DNA of 64,000 nt from Cryoendolithus antarcticus (Eukaryota; Ascomycota; Dothideomycetes; Cladosporiales; Cladosporiaceae): NCBI GenBank assembly GCA_002077065.1, contig NAJO01000005.1, forward strand, positions 248,001 to 312,000, given 5' to 3'. Below are positions 43,246 to 55,600 of the stretch, piece after piece. Position 1 is the stretch's first letter. Each line of letters begins with the position of its first letter. The notes beneath the pieces were generated by a model that was not told the origin of the DNA, made no database searches, and was given only the letters and a program-made list of their open reading frames with translations. The translations under genes were made by a program, and so were the position numbers.

Positions 43246-45537
43246 ATGCGTTTCTCAAGTTCTATCTTCGGCCTATTGGCACTACCATTCGCCTTCGCCG
43301 GTGATGCGCCAGTCGTCACGAACAATGTAGTTGGCACTTCCTACATCGCCACTCTCCCGGACCGCAATAACACGTCAGTCCGCGGCGCTGTGATCGTCAA
43401 CACGAACTCCAACGCCACTGGCGCGAATGTCCAGGTCTCGATCTCTGGACTGCCGAGTGAGGGAGGGCCTTTCAGTACCGAATCCCCGACCCTTTACAAC
43501 TACAGCCCTGCATGATATTGATATCTGTCTTCTAGCATACCACATCCATGAGTTCCCTGTCGCTCCAGATCACAACTGCTCGTCTGCCGGCGCTCACCTC
43601 GATCCGTACGCCGCTACCGAGTCACCGCCCTGTGACTCGGCGCAAGAGCAGAAGTGTCAGGTCGGCGATCTGGCTGGCAAGCATGGCAAGATGTCTGGTC
43701 CGAGCTACTCTGGGAAGTGAGTACAACGCCAGCAATACGGACTAATTCCGACGCGTGCTGACATTACGCACCCAGCTACGCCGACCTCTTCCTCTCGACT
43801 ACGCCCGACACGCCCGCCTTCGTCGGTAACCGCAGCATCGTAGTCCACTACGCAAACAAGACGCGCATTACTTGCGCCAACTTCACGATCCAGGGTACGT
43901 TCTATAATGGTGCTGCGCCTTCTCCACATGCTTCTGCTTCTTCGCGTCCTGTTTCCGTTGCTGGTCCTCCTACGGTTGCGAATGCTGGGACTGGGAGCTC
44001 GACACCGGTGTAGAGCACTGGTGCTTCGGGTCAATCGTCAACTGGATCGGTCTCATCAATCACTTCGTCGAGTTCGCATCCTCCAAAGGATCAGACGCAG
44101 AACCTGGGTGTGGTGGTGTCTTCGACAGTGCCAGTCGGGTCTGGTCAGCCGGCTGCGAATGGAGTGACGGTCACATTGCCTGGCTCGGCTTCGACGAACG
44201 CGGCTAGCCCATCAGTGGAGGTCATTACTATCTCTAAGACGGTAACGCCAAAGCCTGCAGTCGCAAGCGGGTCGCCTACACTAGCGGTCGTCGTAATGTC
44301 GACTATACCGCTCGCCCACGGCTCAAGCCCAGCATCTGGGTCAACCGTCACAATGCCTCCAAGTACTGTTCCGACGGCTGTGGTCATCACAACTGTCTCG
44401 GAGGAAGTCATTACGAGGACCGTTCCGATCGGATCTGGTGCCACCGCTCCATCAGGCTCCATCATCTACTCCACCGTCTTACAGCCAGGACAATCCTCGG
44501 CGACGTCGCCATCGGTAGTGACTGCCACCGTCACCGCCCCCGTCGAGACCCTGGTCAAGATTGTCAGTCCGTCATCGCCATCTTCTGTCCCACCTTCGAC
44601 GATCACGGAGTACACCACTTTGCCCACATCGACCGTGGTTGAGACTACGACTGTGACGGTCTCGCCTGTCACCATGACAATCACTTCGACAAGCCAAATC
44701 CCGACTGTATCTGTGACAACGATCACGCTAACGGATGTACACCCTTCCACGAGCGAGGTAACGGAACGATACACCTCGACGTTGACCTCTTCCGGCAGCG
44801 TCCCGACCACGAGTGAGATGACATCTACCTACACCATCACACCGAAACCTGCAGCTTCAGGCTGGACATCGACGGTTACCGGCACCAATACGAACGGTCC
44901 CTCGGCCTCAGGCTGGACGTCTACAATCTCCGGGACCGGTACCGGCGGTATCATAACCTCGATCTTGAGCGAGGTGCAGACAAGCGTTGTACCAGAAGTC
45001 ACGTCGACCGTGCTGCCAATGACAAGCACCCTCGAGCCAGTCACGTCAACGCTCGCGCCAGTGGTGGAGGCGCTGCCCATGGACGAGGCACCCCCAGCCG
45101 ACGCACCTCCAGCCGACGCACCTCCAGCCGACGCACCTCCAGCCGACGCACCACCAGCCGATGACCCTCCGCCAGCAGACGATCCTCCCGCAGACGACCC
45201 GCCAGCAGACGACCCTCCAGCTGCCGACGACCCACCACCAGCCGATAACCCCCCAGCCGCGGACGCGAAGCTCAGAGCCCGCGCAGATACTAACACTCCT
45301 ACAGGTCCGACTACTATTCTTAGCACCAGCTACCAATCTACTACTACCATGACGAGCACGAAGGGCTCTGTGACTTCTATGAGTCAGAGCGTGACGACGA
45401 CGGTAATCTCAGTAACGCCGTTGACTACGAGCACTACTACGGCTTTCAAGGCGGCTGCTACGGGAGCGTTGAGGGTTGGAGGAGCAGTTTTGGGAGGATT
45501 GGTGGGGGTTGCGGGTGTGGGGTGGGCTGTGTTGTGA
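43246..45537 (+). CDS. Secreted Cu-only superoxide dismutase with Ser/Thr stalk and GPI-type tail; in-frame TAG
   Basis: Exons 43246-43474, 43536-43716 and 43776 onward. Residues 1-18 are a signal peptide (MRFSSSIFGLLALPFAFA). The SOD fold has His ligands in HIHEF, the conserved GAHLDPY and GKHGK, and VVHYANK, as in fungal cell-surface Cu-only SODs (Sod4/Sod5 type), which turn superoxide into peroxide. From the third exon the frame reads through Ser/Thr-rich sequence, meets TAG at 44011-44013, and then continues open in the same frame to 45537: long Ser/Thr/Val-rich stalk, a Pro-Ala-Asp repeat, and a hydrophobic tail (GGAVLGGLVGVAGVGWAVL) of GPI-signal type. Ending at the TAG gives 215 residues without an anchor. 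An 81-nt in-frame intron at 44008-44088 would remove the stop but has poor splice sites. A recent nonsense change or a base-call error is equally possible. Confidence 0.75.
45088..45266 (+). repeat. Tandem Pro-Ala-Asp coding repeat
   Basis: About 15-bp units of the type CCAGCCGACGCACCT are repeated in frame, coding PPADA then PPADD and PPAADD variants (about ten copies). The first copies are almost identical at DNA level, the later ones diverged, so the array is likely length-variable. It sits in the stalk of the SOD-linked surface protein, between the Ser/Thr region and the GPI-type tail. Confidence 0.85.
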
Positions 45538-45833
45538 GAGGGTAATCGTGTCTGGAGGTGGATGTAAGGTTCGAGCGGAGGATGCAGAGGCGTGACGATG
45601 ACCTGCGAGATGGGCGATGCTTCGAGACTCGAGAGAAGCTAGGCGTGGCCAGGTACAACCTGTGAACACTTCTGACAGCACCTTGCGATGTTCTTGAGTG
45701 CTATGTATCCACTTTCTCGTCCTATGTTCTCCGAATGTCGCAATTGGGTATATACAGTCCCTCACCATACGTATTCCTTACTCCAGTCTCTACTCATACA
45801 CATTTCAATTTCCATTTCTGGCCACCTTTGGCT

Positions 45834-47703
45834 TTACTCATGTCGAGCCCTCATCTCCCGCTGAGCTTCGGTGTACCGTCTACTCGACGACGAAGCTAGG
45901 ATCTCCAATGCCTTGATCACTGCGATCCTGCGATCGCGCTCAGCTTGCTTGGCCAAGTCTTCAGGCTTCATGGTCCGTAGGCGCACAGCAGGCAGATCAG
46001 TCGTAGTGATCAGACGTGGCAACGCCACTACTCTATCTTGTGGAGTCGGTGGTGCCATGGGCGATCTCGGCTTATTTGGCGAAACAGATGACGGCGCACT
46101 GCGAGAATATGTCGGTAAGGCGTTTGTGCGGCAGTACGGTAATGCCTTTCGCTCACCCGTCTGGCTTACTCGTGCCTCCGCCACCGCCGCCATCGTCTGG
46201 AGCGACAGTCCTCACGTATCCTTCGCTGGGCGTCGGCACTCGACTGCCCCTGCTCCCACTCCGCTGACTCCCTCCCGCAGCGCTTCGTCTCTCTACTTCC
46301 AGCTCTGCGGCCTCTACTAGTCTTCTCTTGGCTGCTTTGCCTTCACTGCCACTACTGTTCGCGCGACCAATTTTGCTCGCGCCTGTGCGACTTCGACTAC
46401 TTAGTCTGCTGACAGGAGGTGAAAGCGTAGTCGGTGCTGTTGTGTCGCGCTCGGAAGCCTCTTGACTGGGATCTTCGGGCACGGTGGATAAGCGATCTGG
46501 CGTCCCTCGGGGAAGGGATAGAGGCTGTGAGAGCGCTGCGCGAGGGCGTTTGTTGGACGAAGAGCCAGCTGTTGATGTCTGCGATTGAGGTGGAGACAGC
46601 GCAATGGTGCGATCTATTGGTCCTGGCGATGGACGAGGGATTGAGGACGGTACTGGTTTCCTCGGAACTGCCGGTGGCATCGTCGGGTTCGAAGGCGCTC
46701 GTGGGGTTGAGTCCGCTGATCCTCGTCGCACGATCCCGCCGAGTGCTTGGACCAAAGCTGAGGCATCTGCGAACTCTTCGTCGTCGAGGCCTTCCGCCGA
46801 GGCGTAGACTGCCTTGATCGAGTGACGGGCTAGGCGTCGGGAGGCATCGGGCGACTTTTCGCAATCCCAGAGGAAGACTGCGTTCTCGAGACTGATTGAC
46901 AGCCGCAGTGCGTGAGCTGCTGGCAAGAGGGTAGTCGCCAGATCATGAGCCGTCGCGAAGTAGCCACGCGCCATCGGGACGAAGTTCAACGGCGGTAGCA
47001 AGAATGAAGCTGCGGCTTGCGGAGAGGAGAGAGTTATCGGCGCTAGGCCAGGAGGATGCGTGGGTGTCTTGCGAGACTCTGTTGGGACGGCTGGTAGCGC
47101 TCCAGCTGGTGGCGGTGACATCGGCGAGGCGTACGGATTCGTCACATACGATGTCTCGGATGTCATCGAGGGAATCGCATCGCGAAAAGCGTTTCCTGAC
47201 TTGCTCGTCTTGCGCGGTCGACCACTCTCCTTGCGATCCTGTGGTGAGCCTTTCGAGCCTCGCTGGCGCTGCGAGGTGGTGCTCTTCTTCGATCGATCAC
47301 TCTCGGGTGAATTGTCAGAGCCGCTAGATCCAGACTTGACCGCATTGATCGGCGGATTATTGTGGAAGGTGCAGAAGATGTGGTAGAACGACGCTCGTAG
47401 CTTTGCTGCCATGACACGGCACTCGGGACCTGATTCGCCATTTTGGCAGAAGGGGAGGATGTACACTTCGACGATCGAAAGCCCTTCTCTTGCGAGCCAA
47501 ATGATATGGTGGTAAAGCTGCAGTGACTTGGTGTCGCGAGTGATGTCCAGCTTGCGTACTTTCCTGGCTCGGAACAACTTGCGGGATAGCAGTATTGACA
47601 AGCCTAAGACTTGATAGAGTGATGCTGAGAGCAACGGGTTGGAGGGTTCAGAGAGCCTTGCAAGTTGTCCCAGGATCTTCTCTTCGATTTGGGACACGGC
47701 CAT
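45834..47703 (-). CDS. Divergent 14-3-3-like domain protein with long disordered tail
   Basis: Two minus-strand exons, 47703-46157 and 46098-45834 (58-nt intron, GTGAGC..CAG), code 603 residues; ignoring the intron gives a stop at 46153 and 516 residues. The helical N-terminus (MAVSQIEEKILGQLARLSEP, then HHIIWLAREGLSIVEVYILP and LRASFYHIFCTFHNNPP) and a second helical block at about 250-330 (YFATAHDLATTLLPAAHALR, FLWDCEKSPDASRRLARHSI) recall a 14-3-3 fold split by a Ser/Lys-rich insertion. The C-terminal half is low-complexity, Pro/Ser-rich with many basic sites. The second exon adds a charged helix (EDLAKQAERDRRIAVIKALE). The fold call is tentative; phosphopeptide binding is not demonstrated by visible residues. 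Confidence 0.7.
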
Positions 47704-50401
47704 TAGAGTAGGGAGGTTCCCCAGCGGTTATGTAGCACCGTCACAACCTGCTGGGATGTAGTTCGTCTCTTTGCTGCGTTGGCTTGGCGAGATGCGTCTC
47801 TGTTGATCTGAAGAGCAGTCCTTTGCGTTCCGAGTAGTCGGACACAAGTTGAAACCTTTCTCTGCCCTACTTGTAAGTGAGGATCGAGACTCAATGCCGG
47901 AGAAGTGATTACTGTCCGCTACACAGCTGATCCTATGAGTAGGTGTCCAACTTGCTGTGAACGGATCTGACTGGAGGCTCACGTACTGAGGACGGTTTAG
48001 GGCGCAAGGGAGCGATGTGAAGTCAATGAGTCTCGACGAATGCGGTCGAAGATATCCGAGCACACAGTAGACAAGAGTGTCCCGAATCGAGAGCAGTGGT
48101 TTAGTGCATGCACTGTGCAAAGCCAAGACTCCGAGTCTACCCCAGCGGGTGCAACAGCGCAGTTCAGTCCGCTGCCCAGCACGACCAGCCTCCACGGACG
48201 CAATGTCCAATGAGTAGTGACAGCCGAGAACTTCGGCAAGCGCTAGGGTAAAGAGTCTGTCTTCACGTACGCCAGTCGCTCAAGTAGCGATTTGGGTAGT
48301 AGCGCCTCTGCTATTCGCCGCTCACGTGGCCAATGGCTGATGCAGGACGACTTTTCGAATTTCGCAGTATCCTCATCACAGTAAGCTGAGGTGGCTGGAC
48401 GGTGACTATTGCTGGAATGAAAGCGCATGGTGTTGGCAACAGTGTCGCGGTATCGTGAAAACTTCTTCGTAGGTGCTGACGTCGTTAGTGGTGTATTGCT
48501 CATGCGCTGTTCATATCCAGCACGTCCAGCAAGCCAGCCTCTTCCTTGCAGCCCAATGCCCACGTCGCTTGCGCACTCGCCGCGGTCTTCCCTGGTCTCC
48601 AATATTAATTACTATCGCGTTCCAGCAAGCAAACAAACGCCGTAAGCAACGAGATCATAAGTCGTTACGGCTTTCAGCCCTCTCGGCGACACCAGTGAGA
48701 GCAAAGAGAAAGGAAGGAAAGGCGAGAGCGAGCGCAATTGCGCTTCGTGCGAGTCGCAGTGTAGCGCAGTCTTTGTGCGGATACTTGCATGCTCCTGCAT
48801 ACAGACCCGCTCTGGTGCAGCGTCGTACCTACGTGGCAGCGAAAGAATATATATACGTCGACTGGGGGCCCCATCATAAGCACTATTGAGGAAACGCATG
48901 ACAGCGGGGCAGGACCTCAATGGGCGAGGTAGGGCCGCGCTGTCAGTCAGTAGATGGTCTCGCTTGCGCTTAGCTTGCTGATGGTGCTGCAAAGGGATCG
49001 TGAGCGGAGTTTAAGTTCGCGAGTGTAGAGAGGGTTATGCGCTGGCAAGCGGTGCGGGAAGAGGCGGTCTGATGGCGTGGTCCGAGGGATCTTCGGACAG
49101 AGCGTGGTTCGTCGTCCACTTTACCTGAGCGCATGTACTAGATGGTCAAATGCGATACTATTGATAGTAGCACGGATATTCAGGCATCATCTGTGCAACG
49201 TTGGCCTTGTACCTCGACAATTGCAGCGTCCATGCGCTGACGGTAGTCTAGGAGATATTCCCACGCGTCGACGAAAACTGCCGACCCGAAGACTTGCATG
49301 AGCCGACTGCCGCGCCGACCCATGCGACTGGCGTCGAACAACGAACAGGTCGATCCTGGCAGCTCTTCCCTATTCATTATATGCGGTCAGTGTTAAGCGA
49401 GTCTTACATGAATGGCAACCTTGCGTTGAGAATTTCGCGAGTCCCCTTCAGCGCAATTTTGTCAAACAAAAGACAGATCAAAACGCACATATCAAAATCA
49501 TTTACAAACTTTACCCCAAACCAAGCTACCGGGAGCATTGGAGAAGCCACCGAAAGAGCGGTGAAGGCACGTGAGCAAGGACTGATTCCGCATGAGCAAA
49601 CCATAACTAATATGTACACTCCCTGACTCAGGAACAATGGTGGGCGTAGCAACTGTCGCCCTATGCCCTGCTACCGATGGCTAGCAATGATGTTGACTCT
49701 GGAGCGAGCATGTCGACTCGAACATCGAATATTCTCTCGAGCTCATTTGCGTGGAGCGTTCGTCGACATGTACTCCTCGAACGCACTCGCACGGTAGGTG
49801 CCTCTTGAGCAGTGCGCACCACGCGCTGGTCCTAGCCAGCAGCACACGGAATGAAATTGAGGATAGCATGAGTACGGTGAGCACTTGATCGTCGTGCTTG
49901 ACTGTCCACGAGCCTAGTCCAGCACCTTGCATAGCGTAGACAAACTTCGCACTCTAGTATGGTAGCACTCACGCCCCACTATCTCTTTGCTTGCTTCAAC
50001 TTCCTCCAGTCATGAGCGGGCATACTTCCGACACCCTCGCCGCGCAGTAGGAATGAACTCGCCATGGCCACCGCAGGCGCAGAAGCTACAGAATCTGCAG
50101 TTTGTCCAGGACCCGCGATGCTGTACTCGGGCAGCAAAGCCGCGAGGTGCGACCAACGCAAGAATGTCGAAATATAAGGGCTAGGTCACACCTGGTGACC
50201 GAGCAGTCAGTAGCATCGGACAGGCAACACGACAGTCCTTGCAGTCATCAGGCTCGATCCAGTTCAGGTAGCTGCAGATCCCTCAGTCAATACGGTCAGT
50301 CCTCATCCCACTCCCTACCCAAGTCACTCGATCCCTCCAGCTCACACTAGCCCCAGCCCCTTGAGTGCATCAACGCCTGCTCTAGTCCTCGACACGGCAG
50401 G
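47704..50401. other. Gene-poor region, no supportable gene
   Basis: 2698 bp upstream of the 14-3-3-like gene. ORFs up to 160 codons occur on both strands but overlap each other, have no signal, domain or composition of real proteins, and were left out. No RNA gene or transposon features recognised. Confidence 0.45.
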
Positions 50402-50617
50402 ATGTGCAAATACTATGCGTATACCCACCCCTGCGGACATACGCACACAGTCTTTGCCAGCTACTATCTGACGGGCGCACTTGTCCAGCGAGCGTGCCGA
50501 GGAGGCGAGATCTGGGCAACTGTGAAGATCGAAGCGGATTGTCAGATTTGCGTTGAGGCTGGAGTCTCGCCGGTGAAGCCAAGGGCTAGGAAAGTTGCTG
50601 GAGCGAGAGAGAAGTAG
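50402..50617 (+). CDS. Small Cys/His-rich protein, fungal orphan type
   Basis: A 71-residue ORF from the ATG at 50402. The N-terminus MCKYYAYTHPCGHTHTVFAS places Cys and His in a CxH-type pattern, with later CRGGEIW and DCQIC pairs, then a basic tail ending KVAGAREK. Small fungal proteins starting MCxYY...PCxHT with a downstream xIWxT and DCxxC are widespread and unnamed; the arrangement suggests a metal-binding fold. It has no signal peptide. It stands alone in a 4.9-kb gene-poor stretch. Function unknown; that it is a real gene is inferred from the patterned cysteines. Confidence 0.6.
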   Translation: MCKYYAYTHPCGHTHTVFASYYLTGALVQRACRGGEIWATVKIEADCQICVEAGVSPVKPRARKVAGAREK

Positions 50618-52616
50618 CGGACATGAGAGGAGATGTGTAGAGGAGGGAACGTTGGGTGGACGGGCTGCAGGGATGAAACACGGGTGTGCAACTGGAAATG
50701 GGAAATAGAGGAAGAAATGATAGAATAGATCGTATCATCTCGGAATTCCTTGATCAGTATGGGAGACTAGAGGGTCAAAGAACCAGAAGTCGTAGTCGCC
50801 TTGATCAAAGAGCAAAGATAACAGCGCGTGGTGGTCGTGTGGGTCACCGGCAACTTTCTCCAAGGTGCTACTCATCTGCCTCGGAAGTGATCCTCCTGTC
50901 CAGTGACAAGTAGGATGCTGATATGACGGCAGCGCAGAGGAGCCGTGCTGCATAGTTAAGAGCAGTACATTTCAATGACTTTGACGTTGTTTCGTGTCTA
51001 CCAGCCACAGTCCGCGTCTCGTGGGATGTGTTTGATCCTGGAAGACGCTTCAGTGGCCTGAGGCATGTCGCATCCCCTCAGGGGTCCATTCCATGGTGGA
51101 AGCACAGCCAGCCAGTGACACGAGCACACGTCCCCACCAATGCCCAAAGAACGCTGCCACCTCAAGTCTCAACACCCAGCCACCCACGAAAGCTGGACGG
51201 AGCCGGCGCTTGCTCCTTCACAAGTGACACGATCGTTCGCGACTGGTGTCCGTGACGATGTCATTCATGACATCGGTGCAAATAAGATCGCTTGGCTGTG
51301 TCTTGGTGTTTTGCTCGGCGGTCTGGAAAGTTTGATTGCGGGTGAGACGCTGTGGGCAGTGACGTTTATTTCATACCTCAACAGAGATCTGCAATGGGGA
51401 GTCGTGACTCGGGGCTGAAAAGTTGTATGGCGGCTCCCAAGTGCCTGGGGATCGTGTCCAGCTATCACAGACGGCCTCAGGGTATCAGGGAAGATGAAAC
51501 ATACCTGACGGACTGACGGAAACGAGGACTGCATAGCATCGGGGCGGATCGAGCCTTATTACCTGGCGCATTCGAGATCGTCGGTCGACGTAAAACGGCC
51601 CCGGTTGCGACTGGCCCCAGATTGGCGGTTGCTGGTGGGAAATCGAGCAGCGTATCTCGTAGATGCGAGCGTTGCCATCATGTCCGTTCGTGATATCACT
51701 CCTAACATCGACCGTCCGGCGTGACATACGGCGGCTCGGTTGAGGAGATGAGGCGAGCTTTACCGCCGGTATCGAGCACTGTTGCATCGCCAAGCAGCAT
51801 AGCCACACTACTAGCTTGCCATCGAGCTGGGTGCGGTGGGAGGCCGTGTCCGCCGCCTTTGCTGGCATTTGCCGCTGAGACGAAAGAGACAATCACGGTA
51901 GTCATTCCTTCTTCGGCTTGGTACCTTTGCCACCTTCCCTGTTGCCGGCGCGAGTGTTGAGGTCTGTGTTCGCGGAAGCGACTTTCCATAGCCTCCGATC
52001 ATCAAACGTCGAGCCCAGCTTACAGACGCACATATTCGGTTTGAAGCGAAGCATCTTTGCAACGACCAGGCCTGAGGAAGCTTTGATTCACTTTGGTAGC
52101 AGGTCTTGGGACAAGGCATATATTACCCAAACATTGGCAGTCCAAGCCCTCCCAAGGCTGGGCTTTGCACTGCCTCCCATCGAGCCCCGACCTCCCCCGT
52201 GGCACAAGACCATACCCTATGCTGGCATCGGTCAATACTCGCTTGCCACCGCGCAACGTACGACCGCAACACACCCTGTGACTTCTTGCCCTGCCACAGC
52301 GTACGCAATTCGCAAGCATATCGCCCCCGCAGTGATTGGCGTGCGGCTATAGATCTGTCAGGGTTACTACCAGTATCTTGGCTAACTACCTCGCGGAACT
52401 GTCTGGTTGACGCTCGATCTTCGACGCACTCCGCCCCAATTGAGGCGACAGTAATTGCTAGGAACTACATCTGCTTGTGGCTTGCTCCTACATCCTCCAG
52501 CGCCGCATCCGCACAACACTAAGCCTCCAAGCATTCCCCAATCGAGGCATTCAAGCTGGCATTCCTGAGCTCCTCAGGCATCCTGCATCTCTGCGCCGCA
52601 GTAAGCGACTGCGGCA
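50618..52616. other. Intergenic region upstream of the Ca2+ ATPase
   Basis: 1999 bp without a supportable gene. The right edge should hold the promoter of the PMC1-type gene. Short ORFs on both strands look random. No repeats recognised. Confidence 0.45.
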
Positions 52617-55600
52617 ATGGCTGCGCCCATCGATAACACATCTACTGGGCCGAATCGCCGGCCCAGAGCACCGACCATCACCATCGACACATCTGCCGTC
52701 GGTCGAGAGAACATGGCCGCGCACGAGGCTGGTGACCATCCGACACTCGGCAATGTATCGCCTGTAGGGCCCGATCACGCCGCTCCACCTGAGCTGCGAC
52801 AAAGCGGTAGCTTTCACAGTCAAGAGTCGAGACCACAAAGCCCTCATAACGTGTCGTCACCGACACAATTGAACAACCCACACAACTTTCTGGCTGTACC
52901 CGCAGCACGGAAAAGGGGAGGAAGTGTAGACACGGATGGGGGAGAGTCGGTGTCATTATCAGACAGCACATACGTCGCTAGCGATCGACGGTCTCTGGAT
53001 GCCCATGCGAAGGCTCTGGATCCCAAGCATGGCGATCATCCCATATTATCGGATGAGGAGGCGCTGAAGCCTGATCCAGGGACAGAGTCGGACTTTGTGC
53101 GAGACAACAATCCGTTTGCTTTCGCGCCGGGCCACATGACGAAGCTGCTGAACCCGAAGAGCTTGGGTGCATATCATGCTATGGGTGGACTGTCTGGCAT
53201 GGCGAAGGGCCTGCGATCAGACACAGTCAGTGGTCTGAGCAGTGACGAACAGCACCTTGATGGGAATGTCACTTTCGAACAGGCGACAGCAGCAGCCAGT
53301 CCTGCATCGTCAGACAAGACGAAGATGGAAGAGTCGGCAGCTATCAACAGGGTAGAGACCTCTGGGTCAGCTGCGCAAGGCTCGTTCGAAGACCGGAAAC
53401 GCGTGTTCTCAGACAACCGGTTACCTGAGAGGAAGTCCAAAACGATCTTTGAGCTCGCATGGATAGCTTACAATGACAAGATTCTGATCCTACTGACTGT
53501 AGCAGCCATCATCGCGCTCGCGCTTGGTATCTATCAGGCTGTCGGCCAGCCCCATCCACCCGGCGAGCCGAGCGTCGAGTGGGTTGAAGGTGTTGCTATC
53601 ATGGTCGCCGTCTTCGTCGTCGTCGTTGTGGGCGCAGTGAACGACTTCCAGAAGGAACGGCAATTCGTCAAGCTCAACAAGAAGAAGGAGAGCAGAAACG
53701 TCAAAGTCATTCGATCCGGCAAGACACAAGAAATCAGCATCTTCGACATTCTCGTTGGCGACCTTCTGCTGGTCGAACCCGGTGACATTCTGCCGGTGGA
53801 TGGCATCTTCGTCGATGGCCATGCAGTCAAGTGTGACGAGTCTTCGGCTACTGGTGAATCTGACATCATGAAGAAGTCGCCTGCTGAGGAAGTCTACCGC
53901 GCTATGGAGGCAGGCGAGAGTCTCAAGAAGCTGGATCCGTTCATGATCTCCGGCGCAAAGGTCACCGAGGGCTTCGGCCGCATGCTTGTCACTGCCACTG
54001 GTATTCATTCCTCTTACGGAAAGACTATGATGGCACTCCGCGAGGACGGCGAGGCCACTCCTCTGCAGGTCAAGCTAAACACACTCGCCGAATACATCGC
54101 GAAACTCGGTAGTGGCGCTGCTTTGCTTCTATTCGTCGTCTTGCTCATCAAGTTCCTCGCAGCTCTCAAGGGCAACACCGATACGCCTGCGCAGAAGGGC
54201 CAGCAATTCATCAACATCCTCATCGTCGCTGTCACGATTGTGGTCGTGGCTGTCCCCGAAGGTCTCCCACTCGCTGTTACTCTTGCTCTCGCTTTCGCCA
54301 CGAAGCGCATGCTGAAGGACAACAACCTGGTCCGTGTTCTACGATCTTGTGAGACCATGGGTAATGCGACTTGCGTCTGCTCAGACAAGACTGGTACACT
54401 CACACAGAACGTCATGACTGTGGTCGCTGGATCCATCGGCACTTCGAGCAGATTCAGCAATCGCGCTGGTGCTGCAACTGGCGACGACGCTGCTGCTGCT
54501 GAGAAAGCAGCCGAGGAGGACATGGATAAGGTTCCCGCTGCTGAGTGCGTGAAAGCTTTATCACAAGATATTCGCATGATCTGGAAGGACAGCATAGCCA
54601 TCAACTCTACCGCATTCGAGGCCGAAGAAGAGGGTAAGCTCGTCTTCGTCGGCTCCAAGACGGAAACGGCTCTGCTCATGTTCGCCAAGGACTTCCTGGG
54701 CATGGACAAGATCAGCATCGAGCGCAGCAATGCCGAAATCTCGCAGCTTATCCCCTTCGACTCTGGCCGGAAGTGCATGGGTGCTGTTGTTAAGCTCAGG
54801 ACTGGTGGCTACCGCCTGTACGTCAAGGGTGCCAGCGAGATTATGCTGCGCTTCTGCAGCTCTATTGTCCGCGACCCGACGCACGGCACTGAGGCCACTG
54901 GCTTGACTCCCGCTAACAAGGAGATGCTCGCCAACCTCATTGATGCCTATGCTTCCAAGTCACTTCGTACTATTGGCTTCATCTACCGCGACTTCGAGGC
55001 TTGGCCACCCAACAATGCTCGCCGTACTGAGGACGACAAAACACAGGCTGTATTCGAAGACGTCTGCAAGGACATGACCTTCCTAGGTCTCGTCGGTATC
55101 CAAGATCCTCTCCGCCCTGGTGTTGGCGACTCCGTCAAGGACTGTCTCCTTGCTGGTGTCGTCCCTCGCATGGTCACTGGTGACAATATCAACACGGCTA
55201 AGGCTATTGCCACCGAGTGCGGCATCTTCACCCCTGGCGGTGTTGCGTTGGAAGGTCCCGAGTTCCGCAAGATGAGCAAGGCTGAGCAGCGCGCTGTCAT
55301 CCCTAAGCTGCAAGTATTGGCTCGTTCGTCGCCTGAGGACAAGCGCGTGCTCGTTCGCAGGTTGAAGGAGATGGGTGAGACTGTCGCCGTCACTGGTGAT
55401 GGTACCAACGATGCGCCTGCCCTGAAGGCTGCCGATGTTGGGTTTGCGATGAACATTGCTGGAACTGAGGTTGCGTAAGTTGCCATTTATCACCACCCAC
55501 AACGTACACACATACTGACGTCTTTACAGCAAGGAAGCCTCAGACATCATCTTGATGGACGACAACTTCAGCAGTATCGTCAAAGCCCTCATGTGGGGAC

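Noticed and set aside
43895..44013. Intron with strong GTACGT donor at 43895 and TAG acceptor at 44013 in the SOD gene
   Set aside because: It would remove the stop but shifts the reading frame into an Arg/Leu-rich shadow frame ending at 44167, so the stalk would be lost.
44145..45326. Long minus-strand ORFs rich in Val, Gly and Ala opposite the SOD stalk
   Set aside because: They are mirror images of the Ser/Thr/Pro repeat coding sequence on the plus strand and have no independent signal.
52617..55478. Ending the Ca2+ ATPase at the stop at 55478
   Set aside because: This would cut the protein before TM5-10; a GTAAGT donor and CAG acceptor restore AKEASDIILMDD exactly in frame.
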